This document shows positions 1-11,599 of a stretch of DNA of 64,000 nucleotides, one piece after another (within the stretch, counting starts at the first letter, position 1; each line of letters begins with the position of its first letter). Source of the stretch: Excoecaria cochinchinensis (taxonomy: Eukaryota; Streptophyta; Magnoliopsida; Malpighiales; Euphorbiaceae); contig CANTUQ010000037.1 of the NCBI GenBank assembly GCA_947683425.1, forward strand, positions 1,674,001-1,738,000. Reading direction: 5' to 3'. The position numbers and the translations under genes are program-made. The notes below the pieces were generated by a model. That model worked only from the letters and a program-made list of their open reading frames with translations. It had not been told where the DNA came from and did no database searches.

Positions 1-304
1 TGTTTGCAGGTCAAGCTCCTCCATTAGGATCGATGATATTCCCGAGCTGAAAATGCGAAAATCGCATAATTTCCATTGGCTCATCCGCTAGGTTCGAAAA
101 TGCAAGGGTCAAACTAAACTAACAGTTTCTCCCGAATTAAGTGTTGCGCAACGATCACGAATCAAAATGAAAATTAAAATGCTAACTCGATGTACGAAAT
201 TGTTCGCCCAATTCCAAGTTAACGCGAGGCTGAGAGGTCATTTGCTATAATTAACGTCCTGGGGCCCGATCTCCAAAAGTTTAATTCATAACTTACGCCA
301 GATG

Positions 305-768
305 ACCGACTGATTATGCTTTTCTAATCAGATCGGACAAATTAATCACTGGTTTTAAAAGTTATCAATTCTGAAGCTTAAAAGCTTCTTCAAATTTAGG
401 AAGTATCTTCGCTTGATTAGCTTGATCATATTAACAAACCATATCTGAAGGAAAAACTTGCAATTTATTGAAAAATGATGAATTGTACAAGTTACAAGAA
501 TCATTACAAAAAAAAAATTTAAGTCTCTATTTCTATACCGACTGATTATGCTTTTCCAATCAAATCGGACAAATTAATCACTGGTTTTAAAAGTTATCAA
601 TTCTGAAGCTTAAAAGCTTCTTCAAATTTAGGAAGTATCTTCGCTTGATTAGCTTGATCATATTAGCAAACCATATCAAGGAAAAACTTGCAATTTATTG
701 AAAAATGATGAATTGTACAAGTTACAAGAATCATTACAAAAAAAAAAATCTAAGTCTCTATATCTACA
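305..768. repeat. 232-bp tandem duplication at the antisense ORF end
   Basis: Two near-identical head-to-tail copies: 305-536 and 537-768. Both contain the same run from 'accgactgattatgctttt' to the A-rich stretch and 'aagtctctat'. The stop codon of the antisense ORF (750-752) lies in the second copy. Tandem repeats in this part of the element are a known property of Tat-lineage retrotransposons. Confidence 0.85.
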
Positions 769-912
769 ATTTCTACATTAGCAAGAGTCGAGATCGGATC
801 GGCAGCAGGCTCTGCATTTGGCTCGGCAGGAAGTTGGGAAGACTCGGTAGCCGCCTCAGAGATAAGCTCCGCTGGTAAGGAAGCACCAACTTCAGCTCCG
901 GACGGGGCACCT
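750..912 (-). pseudogene. Antisense extra ORF of element A, C-terminal piece
   Basis: The C-terminal 54 or so codons of the antisense protein, rich in Ala, Glu and Pro, ending at the stop in 750-752. It joins in frame to the part at 13059-15318 once the Athila element and one copy of the CACCT duplication are taken away. The piece has no recognisable domain and looks like a flexible acidic tail. It lies downstream of the coiled-coil part of the same protein. Confidence 0.65.
908..912. other. Target-site duplication of the Athila element, left copy (CACCT)
   Basis: CACCT directly before the 5' LTR; the same five bases follow the 3' LTR at 13054-13058. Five bases is the normal length for Ty3/gypsy integration. 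Confidence 0.95.
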
Positions 913-2399
913 TGATATGAGCCTAAATAGCTCATATTTAATCCATGTTTTAGGTTTAAAATAATGTTTTTTTATAGTTAATTGTGTTAGAAATAGGTAT
1001 ATTTTATGTTTTTGTGTGAGTTTTGTGTGTGTAGGAGAAATTGGAGAAAATGGAGAAGATTGGAGAAAAGGAGCAGAAATGAGCAGAAGAAAGAATTATT
1101 CTGTCGCGAGCGCCAAGCCAAGAAGAAGAGAAGAAAGGAAGAAAGAAACCAAAGGAGAAAAGTGTGTGGTCGCGAGCGTGATAGGGAGCGCCAAGCCAAG
1201 AAGAAAGGAAGAAAGGAAGAAAGAAATCAAAGGAGAAAAGTGTGTGGTCGCGAGCGCGACAGGACGCGCATTTGAAGGGAGCCGAAGAGAAGGAGCCAAG
1301 GAGCCAGCGTGCATGGTCGCGAGTAAGGCCACCGTCGCGAGGTCGCAAGCCAGCGCGAGGAAAGTGGAGTGAAGAGCAAGGCGTGTTTCGTCATGAGTGC
1401 GACAGTCATCGCGATCGCGACAGAGAGGACCGTTGGAAGTTAATTCAAATTCTGCCTTGAAGAAAGATGACTTTTCACCAAACTTTGCATCCTTCCTGAG
1501 GGACACTTGAAGGAACATATCTTTTGGAATTTTATAAATACTAGTTTTAACTGTAATTTTAGGGGTTGAATAATTTTATTGAATATTTATTATTAAGAAT
1601 TATGTAAGTAGAAAGTACATTCCTTAGTTTTAGTTTTAAGTTATAATTTCTATGTTTTAAAGAGAAGATCACTTGCAAGAAAGAAGATATCCTTTGTGAA
1701 GGGAAAAGGGTTGAAAGATCTCTTCTTCATTTCTCATATTTACTTATTCTTTATAACTATTAAATGATTAATTTATGAACTTGATTATTTAATGCTATAA
1801 TTTATTATTCATATCCATTTAATTATTCTTTCTTGTAGAATGTTCTATTAGTATTTTTTATGCATGATCTTTATAAGTAAGTATTTAATTGAAAGATAAA
1901 TTATTACTTACATCTAATAGAATTTCATCATTGAAGTATTATTTGAGAAATCATAATATTAAAATGATTGCTATAGGTTGTTTATTATTCCTAAAATTTG
2001 CATATATAACACTTCAATTCATTAATGAAAATTGTGAGTTAGAATTATAAATGCATGTTTTAGGCACTCTAATTTATATTGAAAGAGTAAATTGGAATTT
2101 TATTCAACTTAGCTTGCATGATAAGAATATATTCATAATCAAGAGTAATTAATTCAAGTTCTATCCATTATTTTATAATCAATAATCTTTTATCTTCTCC
2201 GATTATCTATAATTAGGTTAAATAGAATTAGACATAGTATTTCCATTTCACTCAACAAATTAATGATTATTGTAAACAAGATTAAAATTGAGTAGTAGTA
2301 GTGTGTAATAAGTATCACATTTCTCATGGGATCGACATCTTTTGTACTATTTCGGTACACCGTATGCTTGCGGAAATGGCATATAGAATTAAGTTAACA
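913..2399 (+). repeat. 5' LTR of the Athila element
   Basis: 1,487 bp, begins TGATATGAG and ends TTAACA; highly similar along its length to 11600-13053. The first 550 bases are purine-rich with GC-rich TCGCGAGCGCGAC modules (about 1100-1430); the rest is AT-rich. Small indels separate the copies, so the insertion is not very recent. Confidence 0.95.
1533..1540 (+). promoter_or_regulatory. Candidate TATA box in the Athila 5' LTR
   Basis: TATAAATA, kept at the matching place in the 3' LTR (12186-12193). It lies just downstream of the GC-rich modules, which fits a U3 promoter. Inferred from sequence only. Confidence 0.45.
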
Positions 2400-2405
2400 A
2401 GTTTT

Positions 2406-2423
2406 TGGTGCCGTTGCCGGGGA
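2406..2423 (+). other. Primer-binding site of the Athila element
   Basis: TGGTGCCGTTGCCGGGGA lies 6 bases after the LTR end. It differs by one base from the TGGCGCCGTTGCCGGGGA site complementary to the 3' end of plant tRNA-Asp, which Athila elements use to prime minus-strand DNA. Confidence 0.85.
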
Positions 2424-2559
2424 ATGATGTTATTTTTGTTGCCATTGTGAAACTTAATTTATGATTTTGGATTACAATATTTTATTTTATTTTTTTTGTT
2501 TGATTGTTTAAATTGACTGATTTGTGTTTTGTGTTGTTTTTACTGGATTTGATAAGTTC

Positions 2560-4281
2560 ATGCCTAGTACTAGAAGTTCTCAAGAAGAGCTTGAACCTTT
2601 GAATCCTGAAATAGAAAGATATTTGTCAAGTAACAGAAAATCAAATAAAAAGAAGAATAAGAATAAGAGACCAATAATGGCTGAAGACGAAAATCCACCA
2701 CGGTTGATGGATTTTGCTACACCCGTATTGAGTGGTGCTCAACAAGGTGTAGTAAGGCATACGGTAAATGCTAACCAATTTGAGATTAAACCTTCTCTTT
2801 TGCAAATAATTCAAAATAGTATTCAGTTTTATGCTTTGGCAAATGAGGATCCTAATGCTCATTTGGCAAATTTTCTAGAGATATGTGATACTTTTAAAAT
2901 TAATGGAGTTTCTAATGATGCAATTAAGCTTAGACTTTTTCCTTTCACTTTGAAGGATAAAGCCAAGGCTGAATTCATTAACTAGAGGATCAATAACCAC
3001 TTGGGACCAATTGGCCCAAGCATTTTTATCAAAATACTTTCCTCTAGCCAAAACTGCAAAAATTATGAAAGATATCACAACTTTTTTGCAAAATGACCAT
3101 GAATCTTTGTATGAAGTATGGGAGAGATTTAAGGAATTGCAGCGCATGTGTCCTCACCATAACCTTCCAAGGGAGCTATTGATGCAAGCCTTCTATAATG
3201 GGGTGAATCCTATCACAAGAGGTACCATTGATGCTGCAGTTGGTGGATCTTTGATGAGGAAGATAATAGAAGTTGCCTTTGAATTGCTGGAGGAAATGGC
3301 TATGAACAATTGTATGTGGCCCACCGAAAGAGTAAGGGAATCTAATTCTAATAATAGGGGGGTTAATGCCATAGATTCTGTTATAGCTTTACAAACCCAA
3401 ATAGAAGCTTTAACTCAAAAAATTAGTAGCTTAGGAATGGGGGGTAGTTCACAAAAGGTATGCACTATTTGTGGCCAACAAGATCATACAAGTGAGGGAT
3501 GCAATTTGGGAATAAATAATTCCGAAGAGTAAGTTAGTTTTATCCAAGGGCAAGGAAGAGGTAATCCATACTCAAACACATATAACCCTGGTTGGAGAAA
3601 CCATCCTAATTTTTCTTGGGGTAATAGTAGTAATCAAAATAGGGGGGTAGAATTTCAACCACCTCAAGATAGATTTGGAGCTTTAGAGGTAAAAATGGAT
3701 AGGTTCTTAAAGGGGATTAATCTAAAATTTAGTTCACAAGAAGAGAACCAAAAGAGGCTAGAAACAAAATTTGACCAAATCACTAAAAATCAAGCCTCAT
3801 CCATCCATAACTTGGAAGTGCAAATAGGGCAAATAGCTAAGGCTTTACCTTCAAGAATGCAAGGAAATTTACCAAGTAATACGGAGGAGAATCCAAGAGA
3901 ACATCTTAAAGCCATCAAATGGAGGTCAGGTAAATCCTATAACAATGAATTTGTTTCTACTAATATGGGTGATAATGTGTAGGAAAAATAGAAAAATTTC
4001 AGAAGGATGAACCTTCTGTTGCGAGCGCGACAGAAGAGGGGCAGGCAAACATCGCGAGCGCACGACCTTTCGTGAGCGCGAGGACTGAGAATCCGCCTGC
4101 TGTCGCGATCGCGACACCTATCGCGGGCACGACAGAAGGGGTGACCACAAGCCAAACTCCACAAGTTTTTCAACCTCGTCCGCCTTTTCTACAACGCTTG
4201 AAGCAGCAACACCAAGATAAGCAATTCCAATCTTTTATTGATAAATTGAAGCATTTACACATAAATTTAAATTTTATTTAG
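2560..4281 (+). pseudogene. Athila gag, frameshifted
   Basis: Structural capsid/nucleocapsid protein of the element. The likely start is the ATG at 2560 (MPSTRSSQEEL), followed by a Lys/Asn-rich stretch and the capsid part. The frame shifts near 2970 in the capsid segment that reads LTRGSITTW, then continues from about 2980 with the conserved block around 3011-3300 (YEVWERFKELQRMCPHH). A zinc knuckle C-x2-C-x4-H-x4-C is visible at about 3463-3507 (CTICGQQDHTSEGC). An in-frame stop ends that segment at 3530-3532 and a further segment follows to 3982. The linker at 4016-4135 contains GC-rich inverted-repeat modules like those of the LTR, read as Arg/Ala-rich protein. Non-functional as it stands. 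Confidence 0.85.
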
Positions 4282-4440
4282 GGCATTACACAAATTCCTA
4301 ACTATACTAAATTCCTTAAAGACTTGATTTCAAAGAAAAGAAGTTGGGAGGATATATCTACTATAGAATTGACTAAAGCATGTAGTTCAATAATTTCAAA
4401 TAATATGCCTACTAAGCTTAAGGATAATGGTAGTTTTACT

Positions 4441-7400
4441 ATCCTTGCACTTTAGGGGATGTTGATTTTCCTAAATGTTTATGTGATTTGGGGACTAGTA
4501 TAAACCTTATGCCTTTGATTATCTTTAAGAAATTAGGATTGGACTATGTTAAACCTACTTCTATGGTTTTGCAATTGGCTGATCAATCTATTAAAAAACC
4601 ATATGGCATAGTGGAATATGTGCTTATAAAAGTTGATAAATTTATTCTACCAACTGATTTTGTTATTTTAGACTTTGCATATGATGTGAAATGTCCATTG
4701 ATTTTAGGGAGACCTTTTATGAGAACTGGTAGGGCTTTGGTTGATGTTTATGAGGGCACTTTAATCTTAAGAGTGGGGAAAGATAGTGTGCAATATCAAA
4801 TGGATAAGTCCCTAAAATATCCCATGGATGAGAATGTGTGCATGAAAATAGATGTCATTGATGCTTGTGTATTGGAAGTATTGGACAATGTAGGTCAAGA
4901 AGAGGTTCATTTTGAAGAAGAAGTCCATGAAGATGTGGAGCAAGAGAGCTCAAAGCCTGAACTTCTACATAGAAATGAAGCTCCATTGCCACCATCCATT
5001 GTAAGTCCTCCTAATGTTGAATTGAAAGAGCTACCTAGTGATTTGAGGTATGCATTTCTTGGTCCAAATCATACTTTACCTATTATTATTTCTAACAAAC
5101 TCACAAGTGTACAAGAGTCTTCATTGTTAGAGGTTGTTAGAAAGAGGATAAAGAGTATAGGTTCGCAAATTTCTTATTTAAAAGGAATTAGTCCTAATGT
5201 AGTAATGCATAGGATTAATATGGTAGATGAATGTTAATCAAAAGCTAATAGACAAAGAAGACTAAATCCTAATATGAAAGAAGTTGTTAAGAAAGAAGTC
5301 ATTAAGCTATTAGATGCTGGAATTATTTATCCAATTTCGGATAGTTCTTGGGTAAGTCCTATTCATTATGTACCTAAGAAAGGGGGTAGACTGTAGTTAG
5401 AAATGAGATTGGGGAATTGATTCCTACTAGAACCACCATCGGTTGGAGGGTGTGTGTTGACTATAGAAAATTAAATTTAGCCACTAAAAACGATCATTTT
5501 CCTTTACCATTCATTGACCAAATGTTGGAAAGGATAGCTGGTCATTCTCATTATTGCTTCTTAGATGGTTATTCAGGATACTTTCAAATTTTTATCTATC
5601 CTAGTGACCAAGAAAAGACCACCTTTACTTGTCCATATGGGACTTTTGCCTATAGAAGAATGCCATTTGGGTTATGTAATGCACCAGCAACTTTTCAAAG
5701 GTGCATGACTTCCATTTTTGGGGATATGATAGAGGATATCATGGAAGTATTCATGGATGATTTTTCTGTGTATAGGGACTCATTTGAGCTATGTTTAAGT
5801 AATTTAGATAGGGTATTGGCTAAATGTGTGGAAATTAATTTGGTAATAAATTGGGAGAAATGTCGTTTTATGGTTGAAGAAGGGATTGTTCTAGGCCATA
5901 AAATTTCAAGTAAAGGGATTGAGGTAGATAGAACTAAAACATAATTGATTGAGAAATTACCTCCACCAACTACACTTAAGGGGGTAAGATCATTTTTGGG
6001 ACATGCTGGTTTTTATAGAAGGTTTATAAAGGATTTTTCCTTGATTGCTAAGCCTTTAACTAATTTGTTAGTTAAGGATGTACCTTTTGAATTTTCTCAT
6101 GCATGTCTGTAAGCTTTTGATACTTTAAAGAATGCTCTTGTAAGTGCACCTATAATTACTTCTCCTAATTGGAAATTACCTTTTGAAATCATGTGTGATG
6201 CAAGTGACCTTGCTGTTGGATGTGTGTTAGGATAAAGACAAGGTAAAAATTTGCATGTGATCTACTATGCTAGCCATACATTTTCATCACCTCAAGTTAA
6301 TTACACAACTACTGAAAAAGAAATGTTAGCGGTTGTCTATGCATTGGACAAGTTTAGGTCTTATTTGTTAGGATCTAAAGTAATCATCTATACGGATCAT
6401 GCAGCTTTAAGGTACTTATTTGCTAAAAAAGATGCTGAGCCTAGATTAATTTATTGGGTTCTTTTATTGCAAGAGTTTGATCTTGAAATTAGAGACAAGA
6501 AAGGGTCTGAAAATCTAGTAGCTGATCACTTGTCAAGGTTAAAAAATGATGAAGGCCCTATAGGAGATAACAATTAAATTAATGAATCCTTTTCGGATGA
6601 ATCTCTTATGTTAATTGAACAAGTGCATGTACCTTGGTATGCAGATTTTGCTAACTTTCTTACTGCAGAAATTATACCTAATGATTTGACATGGCAACAA
6701 AGGAAAAAATTCTTTAGTGATGTCAAAAATTATCTTTGGGAAGAACCCTATTTATTTAAGATAAGTGGGGATGGTATTATTCGTAGGTGTGTTAGTGAGG
6801 ATGAGCATGTAAACATTTTAACTCATTGCCATTCATCTTTGTATTCTGGTCATAATGGTAGTTTTAAGACTGCCTCTTGTGTGCTAGAATATGGTTTCTT
6901 TTGGCCTACTTTATTTCATGATGCTAGGGTATTTGTAGGTCATTGTGATAAATGTTAAAGAGCTGGTAACATTGGGAAGAGAGATGAAATGCCTTTGAAC
7001 AATATCTTGGAAGTAGAGATATTTGATGTGTGGGGGATAGACTTCATGGGTCCTTTTCCTACATCCTTTGGTCAAAATTATATTTTGGTTAGTGTTGATT
7101 ATGTATCAAAATGGGTTGAAGCCAAAGCAACATCAACTAATGATTCCAAGGTGGTGCTCAAATTCTTAAAAAAGATCTTTTCAAGGTTTAGAGTGCCAAG
7201 AGCCATCATAAGTGATGGAGGTAAGCATTTTATTAATCGCTCTTTTGATTCTTTATTGCATAAATATGGTGTGCATCATAGGGTAGCCACTCCATATCAT
7301 CCACAAACTAGTGGTCAAGTAGAGATATCTAATAGGGAATTAAAATGGATCTTAGAAAAAACAGTTTCTAGCTCTAAGAAGGATTGGGCACACAAGTTAG

Positions 7401-7914
7401 ATAATGCATTATGGGCATATCGCACAGCATTTAAAGCACCTATTGGAATGACACCATATAGGTTAGTATATGGAAAAGCTTGTCATTTACCTGTTGAGTT
7501 AGAGCATAGAGCATATTGGGCTATTAGAGCTTTGAATTATGACATTAAAGATGCAAGTGTTAAAAGGTGTTTACTACTTAATGAGCTTGATGAGTTAAGA
7601 CTACTTTCTTATGAAAATGCTAAAATATACAAAGAAAGATGAAAGAAATGGCATGACTCATATTAGATACAAAAGTTTCAAGATTGGGGATAAGGTCCTA
7701 TTATATAATTCTAGATTGAAACTATTTCCTAAAAAATTGAGATCTAGATAGAGTGGACCCTTTGAGGTCAACCAAGTTTTTGATCATGGTTATTTGGAGT
7801 TAAAGAATAGTAATGGGGAATTATTTAAAACAAATGTTCAAAGATACAAGGTCTATTTAGAGAAAACTTTTCATGGTAGAGAGGTTTCCTATATCTCTTT
7901 AAAAATGGTTTGAA
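4441..7914 (+). pseudogene. Athila pol: protease, reverse transcriptase, RNase H, integrase (broken)
   Basis: Enzymes that mature the particle, copy the RNA and insert the DNA. Domains in order: protease around 4450-4740 with the DLGTSINLMP motif typical of Athila; RT 5250-5945 with VCVDYRKLN, MPFGLCNAPATF and the catalytic FMDD (5750-5762); connection and RNase H 5945-6577 with TDHAALRYL; integrase 6608-7914 with the HHCC zinc finger ending CDKC (6945-6956), DDE residues in GIDFMG, ISDGGKHF and GQVEISNRE, and a C-terminal part to the TGA at 7912. Stops at 5235, 5943, 6110, 6234, 6956 and about 7750 plus a frameshift near 5395 inactivate it. Several stops stand where a Trp or Gln is usual. 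Confidence 0.93.
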
Positions 7915-8617
7915 AGTTACTTGCCTTTCTTTTTATTTTGTACTTAGTGTAGTTTTAAGTTGTTTTGTATGTTGTTAATTAGATTTTAGTGTGATTTTTG
8001 CTTTAATACATTACTAATATTATTTGTTTTTTATTACATAGGGTGTATTAAATAGTGAGGAATTCAACTTATTAAATTATAGCGTTGTTTTAAAAAAGAG
8101 AAAATTTTGTTCTTTGAAAATTCCTCTCTGTCGCGAGCGCGACAGTGGAGGGAAGTTGTTTTCGCAAGTTACTGTCGCGATTGCGCCTGAAAGGGAGCGC
8201 TCGACAGGAAAATGCAAGTTTGGGCAATACCATTCTGTCGCGAGCGCGACAGAGAGGTGAGGAAAATTTGTATCGCGTGATCACGATGGGTTCGCGAGAA
8301 ATTGTTTTGAAAATTCGTCACTGTCGCGATTGCAACAACGTCACGAGGTCGCGACAGAGCATGAAATTTGAAAATTTTTTAATTTTAAACCGTTGCAACC
8401 CTATTATTTCACTACCCTATAAATGCTTGAAGCCCTAACTTCCGTTTTTTCTCTTCATTTTCAAGTTGTCTCTCACGTTGGCTTGTTCTCTCTCTAAAAT
8501 CTCTCAATTCTTCTTCTTCTTCTCTCAAAGTTCTTAAATTTTCAGTTTTGTTCTTCCTATATTTCTTCTTTGTGGGTTTATTTTGTAAGATTTCTTCAGA
8601 TTTCATTCACAATCAAG
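7915..8617 (+). other. Athila spacer between pol and ORF3 with inverted-repeat modules
   Basis: AT-rich up to 8100. Then 8128-8365 holds two exact copies of CTGTCGCGAGCGCGACAG (8128-8145 and 8235-8252) and several decayed ones. A CT-rich leader (8440-8600) follows and runs into the start of the next ORF. No protein-like reading frame is convincing here. Confidence 0.7.
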
Positions 8618-9847
8618 ATGGTTAGAACCAAATCAATGGGAGACAAGGGGAAGAAGGCGGTAGAGGGATCCAGTGCAAACCAAGACCCTGTGAGTCTCCA
8701 AAACAAGTTTAACTGCCCTTTCTCCATATTTTCTAGGAGGAAGGTGAGAAATTTATTTATTTTGATAAAAAAACCTATGTGGGCATGTGGCATGTGGATT
8801 TATCTTTGTTAAATACTTTAGGCATCAATGATCAATTTGAAAAATATTTGAAATATATGAAATGGGGGAAGTTTTTGCACTTAAATTTCCTATTAAACGT
8901 GATTGGGTCTTAGAATTTTTTGTTACTTTTGACTATATTGACAAGGGTAGGGATATGATGAAATTTAGACACCAAGGGCAAGACTATTCCTTTGGATTCC
9001 CAGAATTGCATGAATGGTTTGGGTTTCCTCTTAATGGGAAGAGATTTGATGCACATTTATTTGATCCTAGGCCTGTTTGGAAACGCTTGTCTGGTCTTGA
9101 TTCATTTAATAATAAGAATTCAACAAATCGCCAAATAAAGGATGATGTTCTAATGTTTTTTCATAAATATTTGTGTCATGCTTTATTTAGTAGAGTTGAG
9201 AGTTCTAAAGTTCAGACCAAGGACTTGTTTGTGCTTGATTTATTATAATCTAGGAAAACCCCCTGTTCTATAGATTTCAGTTTTGATGGATTATATCATG
9301 CTTCTACTGCAAAAAGTAAAACAGTGGGTATGTGTCACATGGTGACTGGGACAATTTTAGGATGTCTAGGGGACTTACATAATTTTCAGTTAGAGGAGGG
9401 TGAAACTGTTACTATGCTTGATGTAATTTACTTGAGGTGAGTTAACATTTTGACAAAAGGTGGTTGGCCGGCCAAGTTTGCTGATAGAGGATTGCAGGTA
9501 GACAGTCACGCCTTGACAAGGGTAAAGGTAAGGCCCCTGAGTCATCCACAGCAGCTGGAAGGCATGAGGATATTGATGATGATGATGATAAAGATGAGAA
9601 GGAGGAGGAATCTACCCCATTTGGAGCTAGTGAATGTGCAAATTCTAGTTGGCAGCAAGTGTTAACTAGGTTGGATAGCATGGAGGCTGCCAACCAAAGC
9701 ATGGCTGCCAGAATGGATTCTTTAGAGACCACCATGAAGGCTGTCCACAAGGGACATAAGAGCTTGAGTCGCAAGCTTCTCTCCTTTTTTAGAAAGCAAA
9801 ACGTTGAGTTTTCTCCATCTCCACCTGATTCCCCTAGTGGGAATTGA
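8618..9847 (+). pseudogene. Athila third ORF (ATHILA ORF / env-like position), frameshifted
   Basis: The extra protein encoded after pol in Athila elements. The start at 8618 (MVRTKSMGDKGKKAV) gives a basic N-terminus; the frame shifts near 8750 and continues in 8770-9248. That part has the FGFPELHEWFGFPLNGKR segment and aromatic-rich blocks that resemble the Pfam ATHILA family. A second broken stretch follows, then a C-terminal coiled-coil-like part at 9659-9847 (LDSMEAANQSMAARMDSLE). The position matches the so-called env-like gene of Athila, but I see no signal peptide or membrane segment, so an envelope function is not supported here. Its role in the family is unknown. Confidence 0.65.
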
Positions 9848-11585
9848 GATACGTTTCCCCACACACATTTTATTTTTTAGTGTTATTTTTGTTTTTATTT
9901 TTTAGTGTTTTGTGTTTTCTTGTATATATATCATTTTTGTTGTTTTTACATAATGGGGACATTGTGTCCTTTAAGTGTGGGGGCATTACTATTATTGTTG
10001 TTATAATATATTTAGTTGTTGTGTAGCCTGTGTTATGCATGTGCTGCTAGTTTAGGTTGTTAATATTAGGTATGTTAAGTTAGATTTGTACATATGTGTG
10101 TTATTGTTTTTATGTATAGATTGTTTTGTGCATTATATTTTGGAGCTTATATATTTGATATATATTTGGGAATATATGCATGAGTAAGCTTATATTTTTT
10201 TTGCTTATGTCTATATATGCCATATCTTCAAAATGTCATTTTTATTTTTATTTTGGCAGTTTAATGTACATAGTGAAGGTCATGACTTGGTAAAGCACTT
10301 TAGTGTAGGGTCTTTTTAAGTTGGGTATCTTTTCACATGTATATAAGGATTATTTTGTCAATTCATTGCTTAGGATAGTTTGACCTATAGCTATGTGAGT
10401 TTTTGAGCCTTGTACTTTGAAATTTTTCTTGTATGAGAGCCTTAGTATGCCATATCCTCTATAATTTGTCTTTAGTAAATTTTGAGACTACATATATAGT
10501 GTGGGATGTGCATGAGACATGATAAGGGCACTTAGAATGAACCGTTTTAGCTTGCTTAAAAAAACTAACCTTTCTGACTTTAAGTAGCCATTTTGAGCCT
10601 ATAACCTGTTTTTGTTATTAAGCACTTTATTAGCCAATATCTTTTGCTACACAATAAACTATTTCTTGTTGATTACCCTTATTGTGGAAAGGATTAGGAT
10701 TGATATAGCATGGGAGATGCATTTGATTATTGAAAGCATGATGGTAGTTATTGTATAAATAAAATTCCCTTATTTTCCAATTTGATATGAGAAATGCTAG
10801 TTTCTAAGGAAACAGAAAAAAAATAATAAAATGGGATGGAGCATAAAATGCACCCACATAAAAGGAAAAAAAAGAGGTAAAAAGAAAGAAAAAGAAAAAA
10901 GAAGAAAAAGAAAAGAAACATAAAAGAAGAAAAGAACTAGCAGTAAATGTGGAAACCTAAGAATTAGAATAGCAAGTAAGATTACCATGCTATGCTTAAA
11001 TTTGTAAATCTCCTATGCTGTGTTGATACTTTTTCTCTACACAAGAAAAGTTACTTAAATCCAAATTATCCCACCTATACCTAAGCCAAGTTACAACCCT
11101 TTGTAAGACCCTTTGATTTCATGTACTACTTTATACTAGTAGTGGAGATTTTTACTATTTACAAGCTTATGTTATGCAATGGTGTATTTAAGGATTGAGA
11201 GAAACACTAACCTTGAAACACATTGAGTGATTGAGAGCTTAAGGAAAAAAATAATATTTGAGTGAGAATTATTTTAGGAAATGTCTTGTGTGAAATAATC
11301 TTTACATGTGTTAAGATATTCAACATCTTGAGGTCAAACATTCTTATGATTTGCAATTTTATGGTTTTCCAAAATGTGCATGATTGTTCAAGTAGAATGG
11401 ATAATGGTATTGATTGAGATGTTGCATTTTTAGACTAATTTGTTAAGAGATAAAAGCTTAAGCATGTCATTGCCAAATGTAAATCAAATATGTAAGTAAG
11501 CTCCACAATTGTATGCATCTTTTTGTGTGTTATGTTTGTTATGTTTGAGTGTTTGTTATGTTTTGCTTGAGGACAAGCAAATGTT
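9848..11585 (+). other. Athila 3' non-coding region
   Basis: About 1.7 kb of AT-rich DNA between the last ORF and the polypurine tract, typical of Athila. It includes an A/G-rich stretch at 10800-10935 and no supported gene. Confidence 0.8.
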
Positions 11586-11599
11586 AAAGTGTGGGGGTT
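11586..11599 (+). other. Polypurine tract of the Athila element
   Basis: AAGTGTGGGGGTT directly before the 3' LTR; primes plus-strand DNA synthesis in LTR retrotransposons. Confidence 0.8.

Noticed and set aside
1004..1518. Several Arg- or Ser/Leu-rich open frames in the Athila LTR
   Set aside because: They lie inside the LTR, occur again in decayed form in the 3' LTR, and arise from purine-rich and TCGCGAGCG repeats.
8128..8365. Regularly repeated GC-rich inverted motif resembling a CRISPR-like array
   Set aside because: Spacing is irregular, the motif recurs across the whole retroelement, and the DNA is plant nuclear.
8618..9847. Retroviral envelope gene after pol in the Athila element
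   Set aside because: Position fits, but I see no signal peptide, cleavage site or membrane segment; kept only as the Athila-type third ORF.
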